A stretch of 43,056 bases of DNA from Chromera velia (lineage: Eukaryota > Sar > Chromeraceae): assembly GCA_018398765.1 (NCBI GenBank), contig JAHBMJ010000651.1, forward strand, positions 1 through 43,056, written 5' to 3'. Below are positions 11,248-23,600 of this stretch, piece after piece (the stretch's first letter is position 1; each line of letters opens with the position of its first letter). The translations under genes and the position numbers were made by a program. The notes beneath the pieces are model-generated. The model searched no databases and had not been told where the DNA came from. It saw nothing but the letters and a program-made list of their open reading frames with translations.

Positions 11248-14117
11248 CAGCCAGAGAGCAGGGTCTGCATTCCCAAAACAGCTGCTGGCAAGAGGGTCGG
11301 TAGCATTTTCCGTCCATCACTGTCTGTCTTTCAGTCCGTAATCCAATTGTTTCAAAAAGCGGAAAGCAGAAATAAGAAAGAAAGAAAGAAAGAAAGAAAG
11401 AAAAAATCGGCCTTGGAGTCAGTCAGAACTTTCAGCAGTTTCATCCAGCCAAGGAGAAGGCTCATGCATGAATGCATGCATGCATGCATGCAAGGAGAAG
11501 GGAACGAGCAAAGGAACGGCTGCGCTTGTCTTGAGTCTGAGTACAGCACTGGAAGACTCTTTCTTCAGCTTTCTTTTTCTACGCTTCCTCGCGCTCAGAG
11601 GCCTCACGGAAGCACAAACAGTCGCAAGCTTTCACCAAGCTTTTTAAATTTACCGCTAGCGCATGCCTTCCTTCTCTGTCCTGGTTCAAGCAAGCAAGCT
11701 CGTTCATTCTGTCTGTGAGAAACGCGTCAGGTCGATGCTTTTGTTCTGTTTCGCTGAAGTCCGATGAATTCTCATGGCGTTGCCCTGATTCTTTCTCTGT
11801 GCTTGCAGTACCGCGCATTCTCAGCCGCCTTCTTCTTCAGAGGACGCGAATTTGATCTAGGCAGAATTGTGGGGGGCAACAATCCGTTCGGAGATGGACG
11901 GAACGATGATGAAGACGAAAAGGGGCAGGAGACAAGCGACGCGTTCTCGGCTATTGCTCTGGCGCAGAAATGTATCAAGAGGCTGGTGGAAAGGTGTAAA
12001 CAGATTCAAATTAGAAAATGTGCGCGGAAGCTGAACCCACCTCCTCCAGTCAGTCCATGTAGTGATTCTCTTTGTGTGCATACAAAGACATTGAAAAACT
12101 GCACATTCTCTCTCTGTTCATTTGCTCACGCTGTCTGTTCATTTTGTGTATTTGGCAGTTTACAGAAACGGTAATGAATTTCTAGGCAAAGAGAGAGTGT
12201 AAACGTTTTGACTTCCAGGATCTCTTCTCTTCCACACGGCTCTTTCTTTAACTCTATTGCCGTTCTCTGCTTGTACGCGTGCTTGTGTGACGTGTCAGCT
12301 GTTCCTCTTTGTGTGTGCGGCCGGTTTGAATGATGCGTCTCGTGCCTGCAGGTTGACTTGAATGAGCCCCGGTCTCTGAAACAATCAATTGTGGACTTTC
12401 TGGTCTCCAGACCGCCTTTCTTGGTTCGTTCCTACCGTCTCTTCGTACTTCTGTTCTGATCATGTGTCTCTAAGGTTGAAACTCGAGTCTGACTGTTGAT
12501 CTGAGTCGACCATTTCGATCCTCCGACGCTGTTGCTCTTTTGCTTTCCTTTCCTCAGCAGTATTTCTCGTTTTCTTTCTCCTCCAAGGTTTTCCCATCCC
12601 CCTTTCGGTATATTTTGTGCTCCGGCTGCTCTTCCACAAATTCTGCCTGCTTGCTGCATGGAATTCTGCAACGGCCTCCCGGCCACGTTTGCATAGTTTG
12701 ATTTATTGCTATGATCGCTCTTCCCACCGTGCAGGACAAGAAAAAGAAGGCGGTTCAAGGCAAGTTTGTGTTTCTGTTTGTCTGTACGCTCATTGTCACG
12801 TTATCTTCCTGGGCTGTTGTTTTTCCCTCGGGAGCCGCTCGATCCATTATTCCTTCCTTCCTTCCTTTCTTCCTTTTCTCCTCCCTGCTGTCCATCTGTC
12901 CTCTCCATTTCTCTCCCGCTCCCTTTCTTTATCTTTCTCTTTTTAAATTTCTTTCTTTCTTTTCTTTCTTTCTGTCCTTCTTTCTTTCTCTCCCTCTTTT
13001 TCTCTCGCTCTCTCTTTCTTTTCTGAGATTCCCTTTCTTTCTCCCTCCGCGTGAAGCTCTGCCTTCAATTACTTATGGAAACCCTGTTCTTTTCGAGGTG
13101 CGCATTCTCTTTTTCGGAGTGAAAAACTGTTGCTCGTCCACATGTGTACCCTCTGTCCACGCCTTTGCCTCAGTTCCGCAGATCATCCCATTCAGTCTGG
13201 TGTTTAACGAATAGGATGCGCTAAATATCTCTTCTTTTGAAGTTCCGTTCCCCTATCACCCTCTATTTCTCTCTCTTTCGTCCTTTCGTTTTCTGATCTC
13301 CTCTTCTTCTGTTTGCATAAATTTGTGTTTCTTTCACTCTTCTCTTCTATGTGCATGAGAGTCTGCAGAGTTGGCTCTCAACTTCCTCGACGAGTGGCAC
13401 CCTCAGGGCTCCGTTGTCGTGCGGGTGGGTAAGTGGGGGGAGGGCGGTGGACTCCGAGCAACGCAGTCGACCTACTTTGCGTATGCATGTGGAAAGTGTG
13501 CGACTAGCAGCGACTAGATGTCTTGGTCGTTACATGAAGAAAACTCTGGAGAGGCTTCCATCGCGAGGTACCTCCTCCAACCTATGGGACGAAAGAGAGA
13601 CAAGTAAGACGATCGACTCAAGATGTCCATGCAGAAGGGAACGAGATGAATGTGGATCCTTTTGTGTGTTTTCTTTTGCAGCAAGGAGAGAGAGCCGTTG
13701 GTGATATGAACAGCCTCTTTTTTGTGAGGCAAGGTCGGCTGAAGGTCAGTCACTTAGCCAGTGAGTCTCTCTGAGGTCTTCCTCTCATTCTTGAATGTTG
13801 ACGTTTTCTCTGTGTGAGTGTCCCATCGGAGACTCTAATTTCGCTGTGCTCAGGCCAGATTGAGCAGTTGTTTTCGGACTGTTTTTGTCGCGCGTAGGTA
13901 TCTATCAAGTCCTTTTGATTTATTGTGCAGAAAACCAGCCAGCGCAGTACATTACTTTCTTGTGTCAGCCACGCACAAAAAAAAGTTTTTTTCGGCTTTT
14001 CGTCCTGTCGCACTCTATCTCTCCTCCTCCGCAGAGCGCCCTCTTGAGAGTGAGGGGCTGGAAGGAGCTTTGCTGAGTTTCTCTCTGTGTCCTGCTGGGT
14101 ATCTCATCTATGTGCGG

Positions 14118-14148
<31 letters not shown>

Positions 14149-17100
14149 ATTCTTCGAACAATCCCTGTACAGACGAGCCTTGCCTGGCCAACCAATACCT
14201 AGTCAGTCAATGTCTCTGCAGCCCTGGCCAACGAATATCTAATCAGTCAATGTCTTTGTAGCAGTCTGGTGGTCAAAAGGACACTATGCTTCCACACAAA
14301 TCATGCATCTTTCTTCCTCCTTCCTTCCCTTAATTGCTAATTGCGTCTTCTTCCTCTCGCGCAGTGACGACACGGAGATCCGATCAGTGACCAGGATGGT
14401 GACGGAGGAAGTGGGGGAACTACAAGTGGGGGCCTTCTGGGGCTCCCTCACTCTCAAGCCTAGGTCAGTCGGCAGGCAGGTTCATACAGGGATCGGCTGC
14501 GCAGATAAAGGGAAGGATTGGCAGGCTCATAGATTGGTTATTCTCTTATTTTCATACAGAATTCGTTTCTGTATTTCTGTATTGAAAATAAATGCATGGC
14601 AGGCACATGAATTGGTTTTTCACTACAGTGCCCATCCTGCCAAAATTCGTCAAGTTGTTTCCTTTCTTTGTCCCTTGAGTTCCCTCCATAGAGTGAAGCA
14701 TGCACATGCGTCTTCTTACAAACATCCTATCAACGCGAGCAGGCTGCTGAATCGGTCACAAGATTTCATTGTCGTTCGTGGCATTGCCGGAAGCCCGACA
14801 CTCCCTCATATCCAAACCCTGAACGCTCTGAGCTCATGCACAATTCCCGAACAGAGCAGCACTCAGACCTGTAAAATTGCGGTAAAAGAACAACTCACCC
14901 CAACTTTTTTGGACAGTACGAGGACCTTTCGTGGACATTCCTTCCCCCTGTCGCTAATCAACAAAACATTGAATGCCTGCAGGAACCCCAGGTACTCGGT
15001 AGTTGCGGCTGCTCCGGTGACTCTCGCAAGGTCAGTCCGAAGATAAAATGAGACAAGACAAGAAAAGACAAGAGACGGGAGGCGCATGCAGGAAGGAATC
15101 AGTTCATGTAAGTGGAAATTGATGGATGGATTTTTTTCCATCGATCAAGAAGGTCCTTTCCTTCTTTCCTCATCTCCCTCACTTACCTTCACTGAACAGG
15201 TAATTAATTGATTTTTTATTGCTCAATGAGGGGCCTGAAGTGGGCCTAGAGTTCTTGCAGAGACTGCTGGTGTGGTCGAAGGGGGAGAGACAGACAGAGA
15301 CGGACAATGAAAAGAACAGCCAAAGGCATATATGAGAAACTGAAAAGAAAAAGAAAAAGGAGTTTTCGGATTGTGCTCTTCGATCTTCATTCTGCACTGA
15401 GGGCCCTGTTTCTTCTGGATCGCATTCGCCGCTTGTGTCCCTGTCTCATTGTCATGAAGTGGGAGTATTTCCTGTGACCGTGCAGAAGCAAACCGTTTAC
15501 GGCGCTCGGTTGCTTCTGCATGACTCTCTTGCATATAGAAACGAGAAAATCTGAACATTGCGCTTTCGTCCTTGCAGGGCCAAAACAGCAGACCTGCTTC
15601 GAAGCGTGCATGGTGGGTCGTTCTGTTCTGTTGTTCTGTTTGCTTTCATCTGTGCCTCATTTGCGAATCTTTTCAGAGGGAGAAGGCACGGCATTTTCTT
15701 TGCAAAGAGTCACTGATCGATATTTGCGCCGTTGTTGCAGCCTTGCATTTGTGTGAGTAGAAAATGAAAGTGTCCTGCACTTTCCCTTCAGATTCAGGCA
15801 GTATATCTATTCTCCCTCCTCGTCGTGTTGTCTTCGCAGAGGGCGATGTGAAGTTTCTGGAGAGACGTATGAAGGACCTGGAGAAGAGCGACGAGGAGGT
15901 AAAGAGGCTGTATCTGCAGAGGAAGCAGAAGCGCATGCTGACTGCGAAGGAGATCGACAAGATCCGATTGAAGGCAGAGGCGGACGAAATCGCATGGCCC
16001 TTCCGGTCTCGTGAGGTTCTGCGTCGTCTTCCCCAGATGGATCTTTTGGACTTCCAGGAGACGCCTGAGACCGCAGCACTCGCAGCAGCACTCAACGCAG
16101 CAGGGGACGTGAGTTGATCAAGCAGAGAGCAATCACTTTGTTGAATCAATGAATAGAGAAGTAGAAATAAAGAAGGAGGAGAGAAAAAACTGAACGAATG
16201 AATGGATGGATGGATGGATGGATGGATGGAGAAATGGATGAATGAATAAATAAATGTATCAATGAATGAATAAATGATGGAAGGAAGTAAGGAAGGAAGG
16301 AAGTAAGGAAGTAAGGAAGGAAAGGAGGAAGAGTAGAAGGAAGTGAAAAAGCAAGGAAGCAAGCGAGCAAGAAAGAAAAAAAGAAAGACTGATAGATTAA
16401 AAAACAGGCAGAAAGGAAGGGAGAAAGGAAGGAAAGGAGGAAGAGAAGAAGGAAGGAAGGAAGAAAGACAGGAAGGAAGGAAGGAAGAAAGACAGGAAGG
16501 AAGGAAGGAAGGAAGGAAGGAAGCAGGAATCCAACAGAAGCAATTGACGACATCCACCTCCACTGTCTATCAATAATTTTACTGCAATCAATCGACTGCT
16601 ACTGTCTGAATGATCCCTCCCTCTTTCTGCAGAGTTTCCTGAAGACTGGAAGCGGTCTGAACGACACCAAGAAGCTCAGTCCCTCCGACAAGGGGGACAG
16701 CTCCAAGTCCCGACAGAGTCTTCGGGATGGTCTTCTGAATCAAGCCAACAGAAGGGCGAGTGTGCAGGGCACAACCAAGTCGGCAGTCTCCCCCCCCGCG
16801 GGAGAGAAGGGGAAGGACAAGGAAAAACCCGGAGGCCAGCAGCAGGGCTCGCCAGGAAAGAGAGAGACGTCTGGCAGGGGAGATGCTTCAGTTGACGGAT
16901 TCAGGTGGAGACTGGGACACGCAAAGACACAACTCCTCAACAGGGCCATCATGAGGTCCTCTTCTCCAAACAGGTCGGCATCCGGAGGGGACATTGACCT
17001 TGCAAGGTTGTGCTCTCTCTCTTTTGTCACATAGAGAGGGTCCTTCTGCAAGTTTGAACAGGTGGTTGAGAACTTAAGCAGAGAATACAACAGAAAAAGA

Positions 17101-17992
17101 GGGAAGGAAGGAAGGAAAGAATTTGATCTTGTGTATTGAAAGAAACTTCCACTAATCCCGAAATTGTCCACTCATTTTCCTCTCCGCCGCAACAAACGGA
17201 CTCTTTAAAGAAAATAACAAGTGCGTAAAAAATGCACTCGACTCGCGAACTATGACACTCCATACTGCTTTCTTTCATATAAGTCACCGTCTTTTATTCT
17301 GTCCCAAAATACTCTCGGAGAATCACAAGGTCGATGAGACCTCTAAAGTCTCCATTACCTTCCTGCCTGCCTGCAGACACCTGAGGGGCCGCACAGAATC
17401 CCATTTGGAATTCGACCCTGCCGACGCCTTCAGGGAGGACCCAAGGTTCTCTGCTTACTTCAAGCTGCACATCAGAGACTTCACAGAGGACGACAGAGTC
17501 GTGAAACCCAAGGCCTCCCGTCCGTTTATTCGATTCCTCGACGCCTGTCCGACTGTGGTGGAGCGTTCAGACGTTGGCAGTGAGGAGGAGAGGTCGAGTG
17601 AGGACTCGGAAGACGCGGCGGCGGCTCTGTCGAGAAGAAGAGCCTCGATTGCTGCGATGGCCAACCAGAAGAGGGCGTCTCTCGGCGGCACACAGAACCT
17701 CTTGCCTTCCCTTGAAAAAGGTTCGGGCTCTTCCGCCCAGTTGAAGAGAGTCGACTCTTCCAAAAAAACGCAGCAGAAGGGAGAAGTGATAGAGGACAAA
17801 CTCTTAGCTGCGTTGCAGAAATTATCTCCACGAAAGAGAGGAGGAGAGGTGCCAACAAATCGGTTTTCAATCGACGTCGACGATGCAGGAAGTGATGGAG
17901 AGCCAGCCAAGAAAAGTGGGGCTGGCAGTGGATGGAATTTATTGAAGAGCAAAACCAAACTGACAAGGGGCCTTCCAGGCTCAAAGCGGTAA
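5902..17992 (+). CDS. Large protein with two cyclic-nucleotide-binding-like domains, 21 exons
   Basis: Hand-built model, phase-consistent at every junction: exons 5902-6020, 6143-6176, 6377-6513, 6662-6818, 7147-7360, 7775-8574, 9037-9125, 9503-10967, 11251-11295, 11809-12048, 12352-12423, 12735-12759, 13369-13424, 13682-13744, 14149-14201, 14365-14463, 14983-15030, 15578-15612, 15840-16108, 16633-17006, 17377-17992; 1,669 aa. The first CNBD-like domain is at residues ~110-500: LVRHLKVFAVRRGDTIF, RAFLILSGKARIYTAS, a ~300-residue low-complexity insert, then VFAVSDVVLFAVANEDK. A Lys/Glu- and Ser-rich linker follows. The second is compact at ~1101-1250: SLKQSIVDFLVSRPPFL, GSVVVRQGE, NSLFFVRQGRLKI, VGAFWGSLTL, NPRYSVVAAAPVTLAR. 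A charged helical and Ser-rich tail (to 1669) ends the protein. The phosphate-binding cassette lacks the usual FGE glutamate, so ligand binding is doubtful. The start ATG and the 6513/6662 junction are the weakest points. A possible regulatory or scaffold role is inference. Confidence 0.75.
12760..13368 (+). other. GC-AG intron after a 25-nt micro-exon
   Basis: The micro-exon 12735-12759 ends CAAG and the intron starts GCAAGT. This is the only donor in phase with both the previous exon and the next one (13369). A GC donor needs a strong match elsewhere, and CAAG/GCAAGT has it. The intron has a long CTTT/TTTC pyrimidine tract (about 12840-13060) and ends CTGCAG. Confidence 0.55.
16196..16535. 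repeat. GGAT / GGAA tetranucleotide repeats in intron
   Basis: Runs of ATGG (about 16200-16240) and of GGAA with AAAG variants (about 16280-16525) inside the intron between exons 19 and 20 of the two-CNBD gene. Long minus-strand frames made of Pro-Ser-Phe-Leu repeats come from this tract and are not genes. Confidence 0.9.
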
Positions 17993-19582
17993 TCATCATC
18001 ACATATTAGCATATGCTTTCACAATCTGTTTAAAGAATAGTTGATCAATTTGATGCTAGTTTTGATCGATGCAGTGTTTGACGATTCAACAAGCAATTCA
18101 TTTATATATATCAAATGCGTCCAAATGCATCAAAATGAAATAATATATCAAATAAAAGCTTATAACTGCGACTTTAAGTTTCGATCAATTTTACTACTAT
18201 TTGTGGCTATAATTTCACAACACTTCTAAAATTCTGAGTTTAATTCTCAAATTAAACTTTAAAGAAATAATAGTTGGTGTTGTAGGCAAATAAGCTGAAT
18301 TAAATGTAAAACAGTACTAAAACTGATAAGAAGAAATACAATTTCAAAACACTGGTAAGTAATAAGGTGAACTTACGATTCGTGTAACTTTGTGAATGAA
18401 TGTTCATTCAAAAAGTTATCAAATCGGTTTCTTTCTATACTGTAATTAGTAAAAGGGCCTGAGTTAGTGCAATTACATAAAAATAGCTAGAATTTAAACA
18501 TCATGCAGGGAATGTACATGCCTATTTGATGATATAAGATGATAATGATGATGGTGGAATCAATTATGCAATATGATTGTTGTAGTATATAGTTCACTTC
18601 ATAATACTGATTAAGGAGAGCTTAATATTTGATGTGTCTATTAGTAATGTTCATAATGCTTTGGCTTTTTGCCTAGCTTTTGGCTAGGCTTTTGGCTGAT
18701 AGTACTTTAGTACAGAAGTTGTAGCAGAACGTTAAGAAAGGTCCATCACTTTTAATTTTTTTTTTTTAACGGTCACATGCCAAGTGAGACGATGGCACGA
18801 TGCGAGACCAAAGCGGATTCCAAAGGTTGAGGGACATCATGAATAAACCGTCTCCTCGTCCACACTGGCAGCATGCATTACTTCAAAGCACGACAGGCTG
18901 TCCACTGAGAGGTTTGAGAATTCAATAGCAAAATATCTTTGGTTTCCGTGAGGAGCCTAGGTGAGGAGCACTTTGATTCATCAATTCTGTGCCTCTCTGA
19001 CGAGTTCGAAACACGGATGGCACACCACTCTTTCCTAGACTCTTCGCCTCACGCACGCAACTTGACAGACGTCTGCATGATGCGCAGCAGAGACATTCCC
19101 GTGAGAAACATGAAGCAGGGCATCTTGATACATGCAACCAAATCGACTTCTTTCTCTTGGGATGATTTCTTGCTGTAATCAAAACAGTCGCTTCAATTTC
19201 TGCGTAGTAACCTCGTCCACTCGATGGAACATTCAATAAGTAAGAAAAGGGACGGACAGCAACTTGCAAGATGCGAGCACGAAGGCAGACAGGGGCACAA
19301 CAAATCACGCACGTGCAAATATGCGTTCGATCGTTTACAAAGAAAGAACATCCAACAAGGAAAAACATTTGCATCCGTGAACACACACTGCGTATCACTG
19401 TGCGTTATCCACCTTTCCTGTAGATCCTTTCTCCAATCATGCACATCTGCGATCAACTGTCATCATGCACGCCAGGTGGTAAAGGTGGGGATACTCAAGT
19501 AGTGGCACTGCGCTTTACCCCCGCCATTCTATTAATACTGATAGACCATCCGTTCAGATTTGCGATGCTTTGCGATCCGGGC
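17993..19582. other. AT-rich intergenic stretch downstream of the CNBD gene
   Basis: 17993-18780 is strongly AT-rich with no frame of note. A small inverted repeat (GCCTAG, 7-nt loop, CTAGGC) lies near 18673, followed by a T run near 18760. 18900-19580 returns to mixed composition; its open frames on both strands show no domain, composition or splice pattern suggesting a gene. Confidence 0.6.
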
Positions 19583-19900
19583 CTAAAGATTTCTATTGAA
19601 GGACTTAATGTACGACCAATGGCGGTAACAGTGGAGTCCTCCGTTGGCAGACTCGTAGCAGCCCTCAAAAGCGCAAACCCCACAATCCTTTTTGTCGGAA
19701 AGTATGCAAGAGTGACAACGTGCGACGCCACCAAAACGACGCTCGGACGTGGAGTTACCGCACTCAATGCACCGCTTCACATGATCAACTGCCTGGCTAC
19801 AGTCGTAGCACTTCCCAGAGGGTGAGTACTTCCAGGCAGCCCACCTTGTGCAGGTGTTGCAATGCCACGGATTGTTGAAGGGACGAGTAAAAGTGCTCAT
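19583..19900 (-). CDS. 105-aa Cys-rich protein with three zinc-ribbon-like modules
   Basis: Single uninterrupted frame with ATG at 19900 and stop at 19583. Cysteines are regularly spaced: CNTC...CYDC (residues ~14-34), CIEC...CHSC (~44-65), and CGVC with two more Cys and a CYRH end (~73-94). That gives two CxxC-x13/14-CxxC zinc-ribbon patterns and one related CxxC...CxxH module. The spacing is too regular for chance and suggests a small zinc-binding protein, perhaps binding nucleic acid or another protein. No family is recognised. It is divergent from, and about 720 bp away from, the transporter start, so the two could share a promoter region. It could also be one exon of a larger gene or transposon-derived. 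Confidence 0.45.
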   Translation of the reverse strand: MSTFTRPFNNPWHCNTCTRWAAWKYSPSGKCYDCSQAVDHVKRCIECGNSTSERRFGGVARCHSCILSDKKDCGVCAFEGCYESANGGLHCYRHWSYIKSFNRNL

Positions 19901-20618
19901 ATTGTAAATGAATTTGGGGCGTTTTAAGTCAACAGTAAATGCAAGATTCCTTCGATCAAATCCCTCGCAATGTGCGTACGTACTGGCCTTTTCAGACTTT
20001 CTAGTAAGAGCGAGAACTGAGATTGAAGGAAGAATGCCTGGGGCTGGTCAATGGACTGTCTTAACACGGAAGAGTATATATATACATGCACTTGCACGCG
20101 TGCAACGCAACTCCATTTGGCGCAAAACGGGTTTGTTGTTTGGTGTTGCAAGGGTTGCAAGGAGTTTGGGGGTTGGGTTGGATCCGTTCGATCGCGGGGA
20201 CCGCCCGCGCGGGCCGGGTCTTGCCGTCCACACCAATCCACGTGCACCATGCATCTTTCCGGGGCCGCTGCGGTCCCGAACCGCATGTATTCGGACCTTT
20301 CTGTGCCGCGCGCGCCCCGCGCGATGGTGACTCGAAAGCTAGCTAGGGGGAGGCCGAGCTAAGCGATGCGATGCCTTCAAGGGTTTCCTTGAACTGATCT
20401 GTTGTAGTCATTCCTGTTCCTGTTCTCCTCGTCTCTGTACTCCAGGTACCTCTCTTCCAACGGAACTTGTGGTTTAGTCTACCGCTGTCAAGGTTTAGTT
20501 TGGCCGGACGTCTCTTCTGTGTCTCCACAGTACGTGTGAACATTGACTTTGCCGTCTCGTCTCCGAAGACCGAAACTACAGATCTTCCTTCCTCTTCTGT
20601 TCATCTTCGAGGGACACC
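19901..20618. promoter_or_regulatory. Intergenic region with a CpG-rich block upstream of the transporter
   Basis: About 20150-20340 is unusually GC- and CpG-rich (GACCGCCCGCGCGGGCCGG and CGCGCGCGCCCCGCGCG stretches) compared with flanking intergenic DNA. It lies between two divergently oriented reading frames (minus-strand zinc-ribbon ORF, plus-strand transporter), so a shared promoter is possible. No specific motif can be assigned. Confidence 0.35.
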
Positions 20619-23600
20619 ATGGAGGTCCCTTGTGAAGAGAACGCATCGATGAGTCGTAAAGGCTTCGAATTCAAACGATGGATGGTGGTGCTGGCTGCAT
20701 CTATATACTGTCTGACTATCGGGTTCACCCATTGTTGGGGCAACATGACAGTGTACGTCTCCTCCTACCTTCGGGAAGTGGGGGGGGAAGACACAAGGTA
20801 TGCAGATGCTCAATGGCTGTATCAAGTTATGAACACGGTACAGGGGTTGTTCACGTTTCTGGGGGGGAGTCTAGAGATGGCGTGTGGCACCGCCACTTCT
20901 GCACTCATAGCCGGGTGGATCTGTTCGCTCGGCGTGGTGCTCTCTTTCTTCACGTGCCAGTCCTTTTGGGGTCTCATCATCACTTATGGCGTCGTCTTTG
21001 GGATGGGAGCCGGTTTGACATACACGATTCCGATCAGTGTCAGCTTGAAGTGGCATCCTGAGCACAAAGGGTTGATCTCGGGCATAATTTTTGTGGCAAG
21101 GGGACTGTCGGTGTTTGTCATTACTCCGCTTCAGACGTGGTATGTGAACCCGAACAACAAGAGCCCGACGCACGCACCGTTTGTAGACACGCCCCAGGAG
21201 AAATATTTTGATGACATGGATGTGCTGCACAGAGTACCGTCTCTGTTTCTCTGGACGGGGGTGATCTTCGCAGTCGTTCAGTTCGGAACCGCCATTGCAA
21301 TGCCGTCTCCGACGGGAGTCAGTCAGTGAGTGCAGTTTTGGCATTTACTTTCATACAGAAGTATGAAAGTAAATGCATGCATTGCCATGCCGTCTCCGAC
21401 GGGAGTCAGTAAGTGCAGTTTTGGGTGGGGCGAGGCAGGTATGTGAATGCCATTGGTTGGAGGACTTCAAACCGGAGGGCTGAGAGAAGAGAGTGAGGGT
21501 TCGACAAGGGAGAAAAGAAAGAGCGGGTAGATGCGAGGTGGTGTGTGGAGCGGCAAGAAAAACACAGGCCGACAAGTCGCACATGATGCATTCGTATGAG
21601 GCGCTAGCAATTGGAAGGCGGCGGTTTCGCATGAGGTATCTGGACTTGAACTGAGCGAGAGTGGCTGGACATTGGAGGTTGGCTCAGGAGAAGAGAGAGT
21701 TGAGTTGTGGAAGAAAATGTGCAGTCTATTGCTTCAATCAAAAACAGAGAAGAGGGGAAAGGAGAGGAGAAGAGAGGAGGAGGGGGGCGCTCATCTGTTT
21801 GACTCGCCAGGAGCAGGGGCAAGAGAAAAACGGTACACAGAGAAGCAGAAGAAGGAAGGCAGAAAAGAGAAGAGAAGAAAAAAGACGATAAGGGGCAGGA
21901 TGAGAGAGGTGGAAGAGGATAAATGAGAGGGATCGAGGAAGGTGGTAAGATAGGTGGAAGGGGAGGAAAGACTTTAAAGAGCGTGGGAGGGAGGACGGGA
22001 GAGCGGGCGAGAGGGAGGCCGGACAAGAGAGCTGGGGGGCTGCCGGGCAAGGAAGTGCGGTGGGAGTAAGGCAGGGCAGGAGAGACGCCTCTGCTAGTGC
22101 CAGAGGGAGTTAAACGAACAGCTCTTTGGGGTGTGTGCGCTTCCCTTTCCTCCTGGATGCCTTCTGCCTGATTGAAGAGTTGAAGAGGACGTTTGGCAAA
22201 GGAGGGAAGAGAATTTGCGAAGGGAGAGAGAGAGAGAGACTCGATGTGGAGGAGAGAGGAGAAAGACCGTTGCTGACTGACTGCTTTTGACTTATGGCAT
22301 CCTTTCATGGTCTCTCTCTGGTTTGTTTGAAGGTCCTTCCTGTCTGTTGTGTTTTGTTTCATCTTTTGTCGCATGAATATTCCTTCATTGCCGTGCAGGC
22401 TGAATCTGAGTACATGGGCAAAATGATTGAGGAGAGGCAGCGGCTAGAGGCGCAACAGAAGGCCCAGAGGGTTGCAGCAGAAACACGAGAAAGGGAGGGG
22501 GAAAGAACTGCTTCAGGGGGTGCAACGGGAGGGGTAGAGGGGCAAGAAGAGAGGCCGAGCGGGGAAGGGGACAGCCTACTTCGGGCCGAAGGGGGGGGGG
22601 AGACGGGGGAGTTGGAGGAGGCCAGAGCCAGGAGGGAGCAGGCGGCTCCCGCGTCTCCGAGCCCAATACCAAAACTTCCTACGGGTCACATGGTGGCGTC
22701 ACATCAATTTTGGAGTGTATGGGCCATTATGTATCTCAACTGGATGGTCGGTCCGTGTTTCTGGATTTGTCTACGGATCTATCTATCTGTCTTCTCTCTG
22801 TCTGTCCGTCTTTCTACCTGTCTATCCATCTAGTTACCCTCTAGTGATATATTTTTGGGTCATCTGGTACCTACCTCAGCCGGGTGGTTAGTCTGTCTTT
22901 AGGACGTCGGGTATGTAATGCATGTGTAATCGTTTACTTTCATACAGAATTCTTTTTCATACAGAAAATATGTAATATGTAAAATTGTAATGCACGTATG
23001 CACGGATATGTAATGCATGTGTGTGTAATACAGCCACGCAATATCGCTGTAGAACGAATTTCTCGAACTTTGTCTTGGGCTCTCATTTCTTTGCTGCAGC
23101 TGATTGGCTGTCACGCATCTTTCTTTTGGCGTTGTCACCTTCTTTCAAAAATTCGGACTTTTCCTTTCGATTTTTGGCAGATCGTTTCCCTTTCCGAGGC
23201 AATGTTGTGGCCATCAACAAGGTGAATCAAGTCATGAATAAATGAACGAATGAGTGGATGCATGGATGGATGGATGGATGGATGGATGGGAGAAGATATG
23301 AATTCGTGGGTGGGTGGATGCACAAATTGATGTGATGTATTGATGTGAGTGCAGTCGATTTCTTTTTTCAACGGCTTCTGGAAGGTGATTGGCACCACGG
23401 AGCTGCACGTCGACGATCAGTCTCTTGCCCGTCTGGGGATGACGTGGGCGGTTCTCTCGAGTTGCTCCAGGGTGGTGTGGGGAGTTGCTGCGGACTGGTC
23501 AGTCAGTCAGTCAGTCCGTCAGCCTGTTAGTCAGTCAGTCAGTTAGTCAGTCGTGAATGAAAACGAAATTTCTGCAATTTGACAGGAACCTTCGCTGGCT

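Noticed and set aside
15673-16563. 296-codon minus-strand frame of Pro/Ser/Phe/Leu repeats
   Set aside because: It is the complement of GGAA/GGAT tetranucleotide repeats and of a plus-strand coding exon (15840-16108).
18664-18700. Inverted repeat GCCTAG...CTAGGC followed by a T run, like a terminator or transposon end
   Set aside because: The stem is only 6 bp, there is no partner end or target duplication, and intrinsic terminators do not apply to a nuclear genome.
21604-22374. 256-codon minus-strand Pro/Ser/Leu frame
   Set aside because: It lies in a purine-rich intron of the transporter gene; composition follows the purine bias, with no domain.
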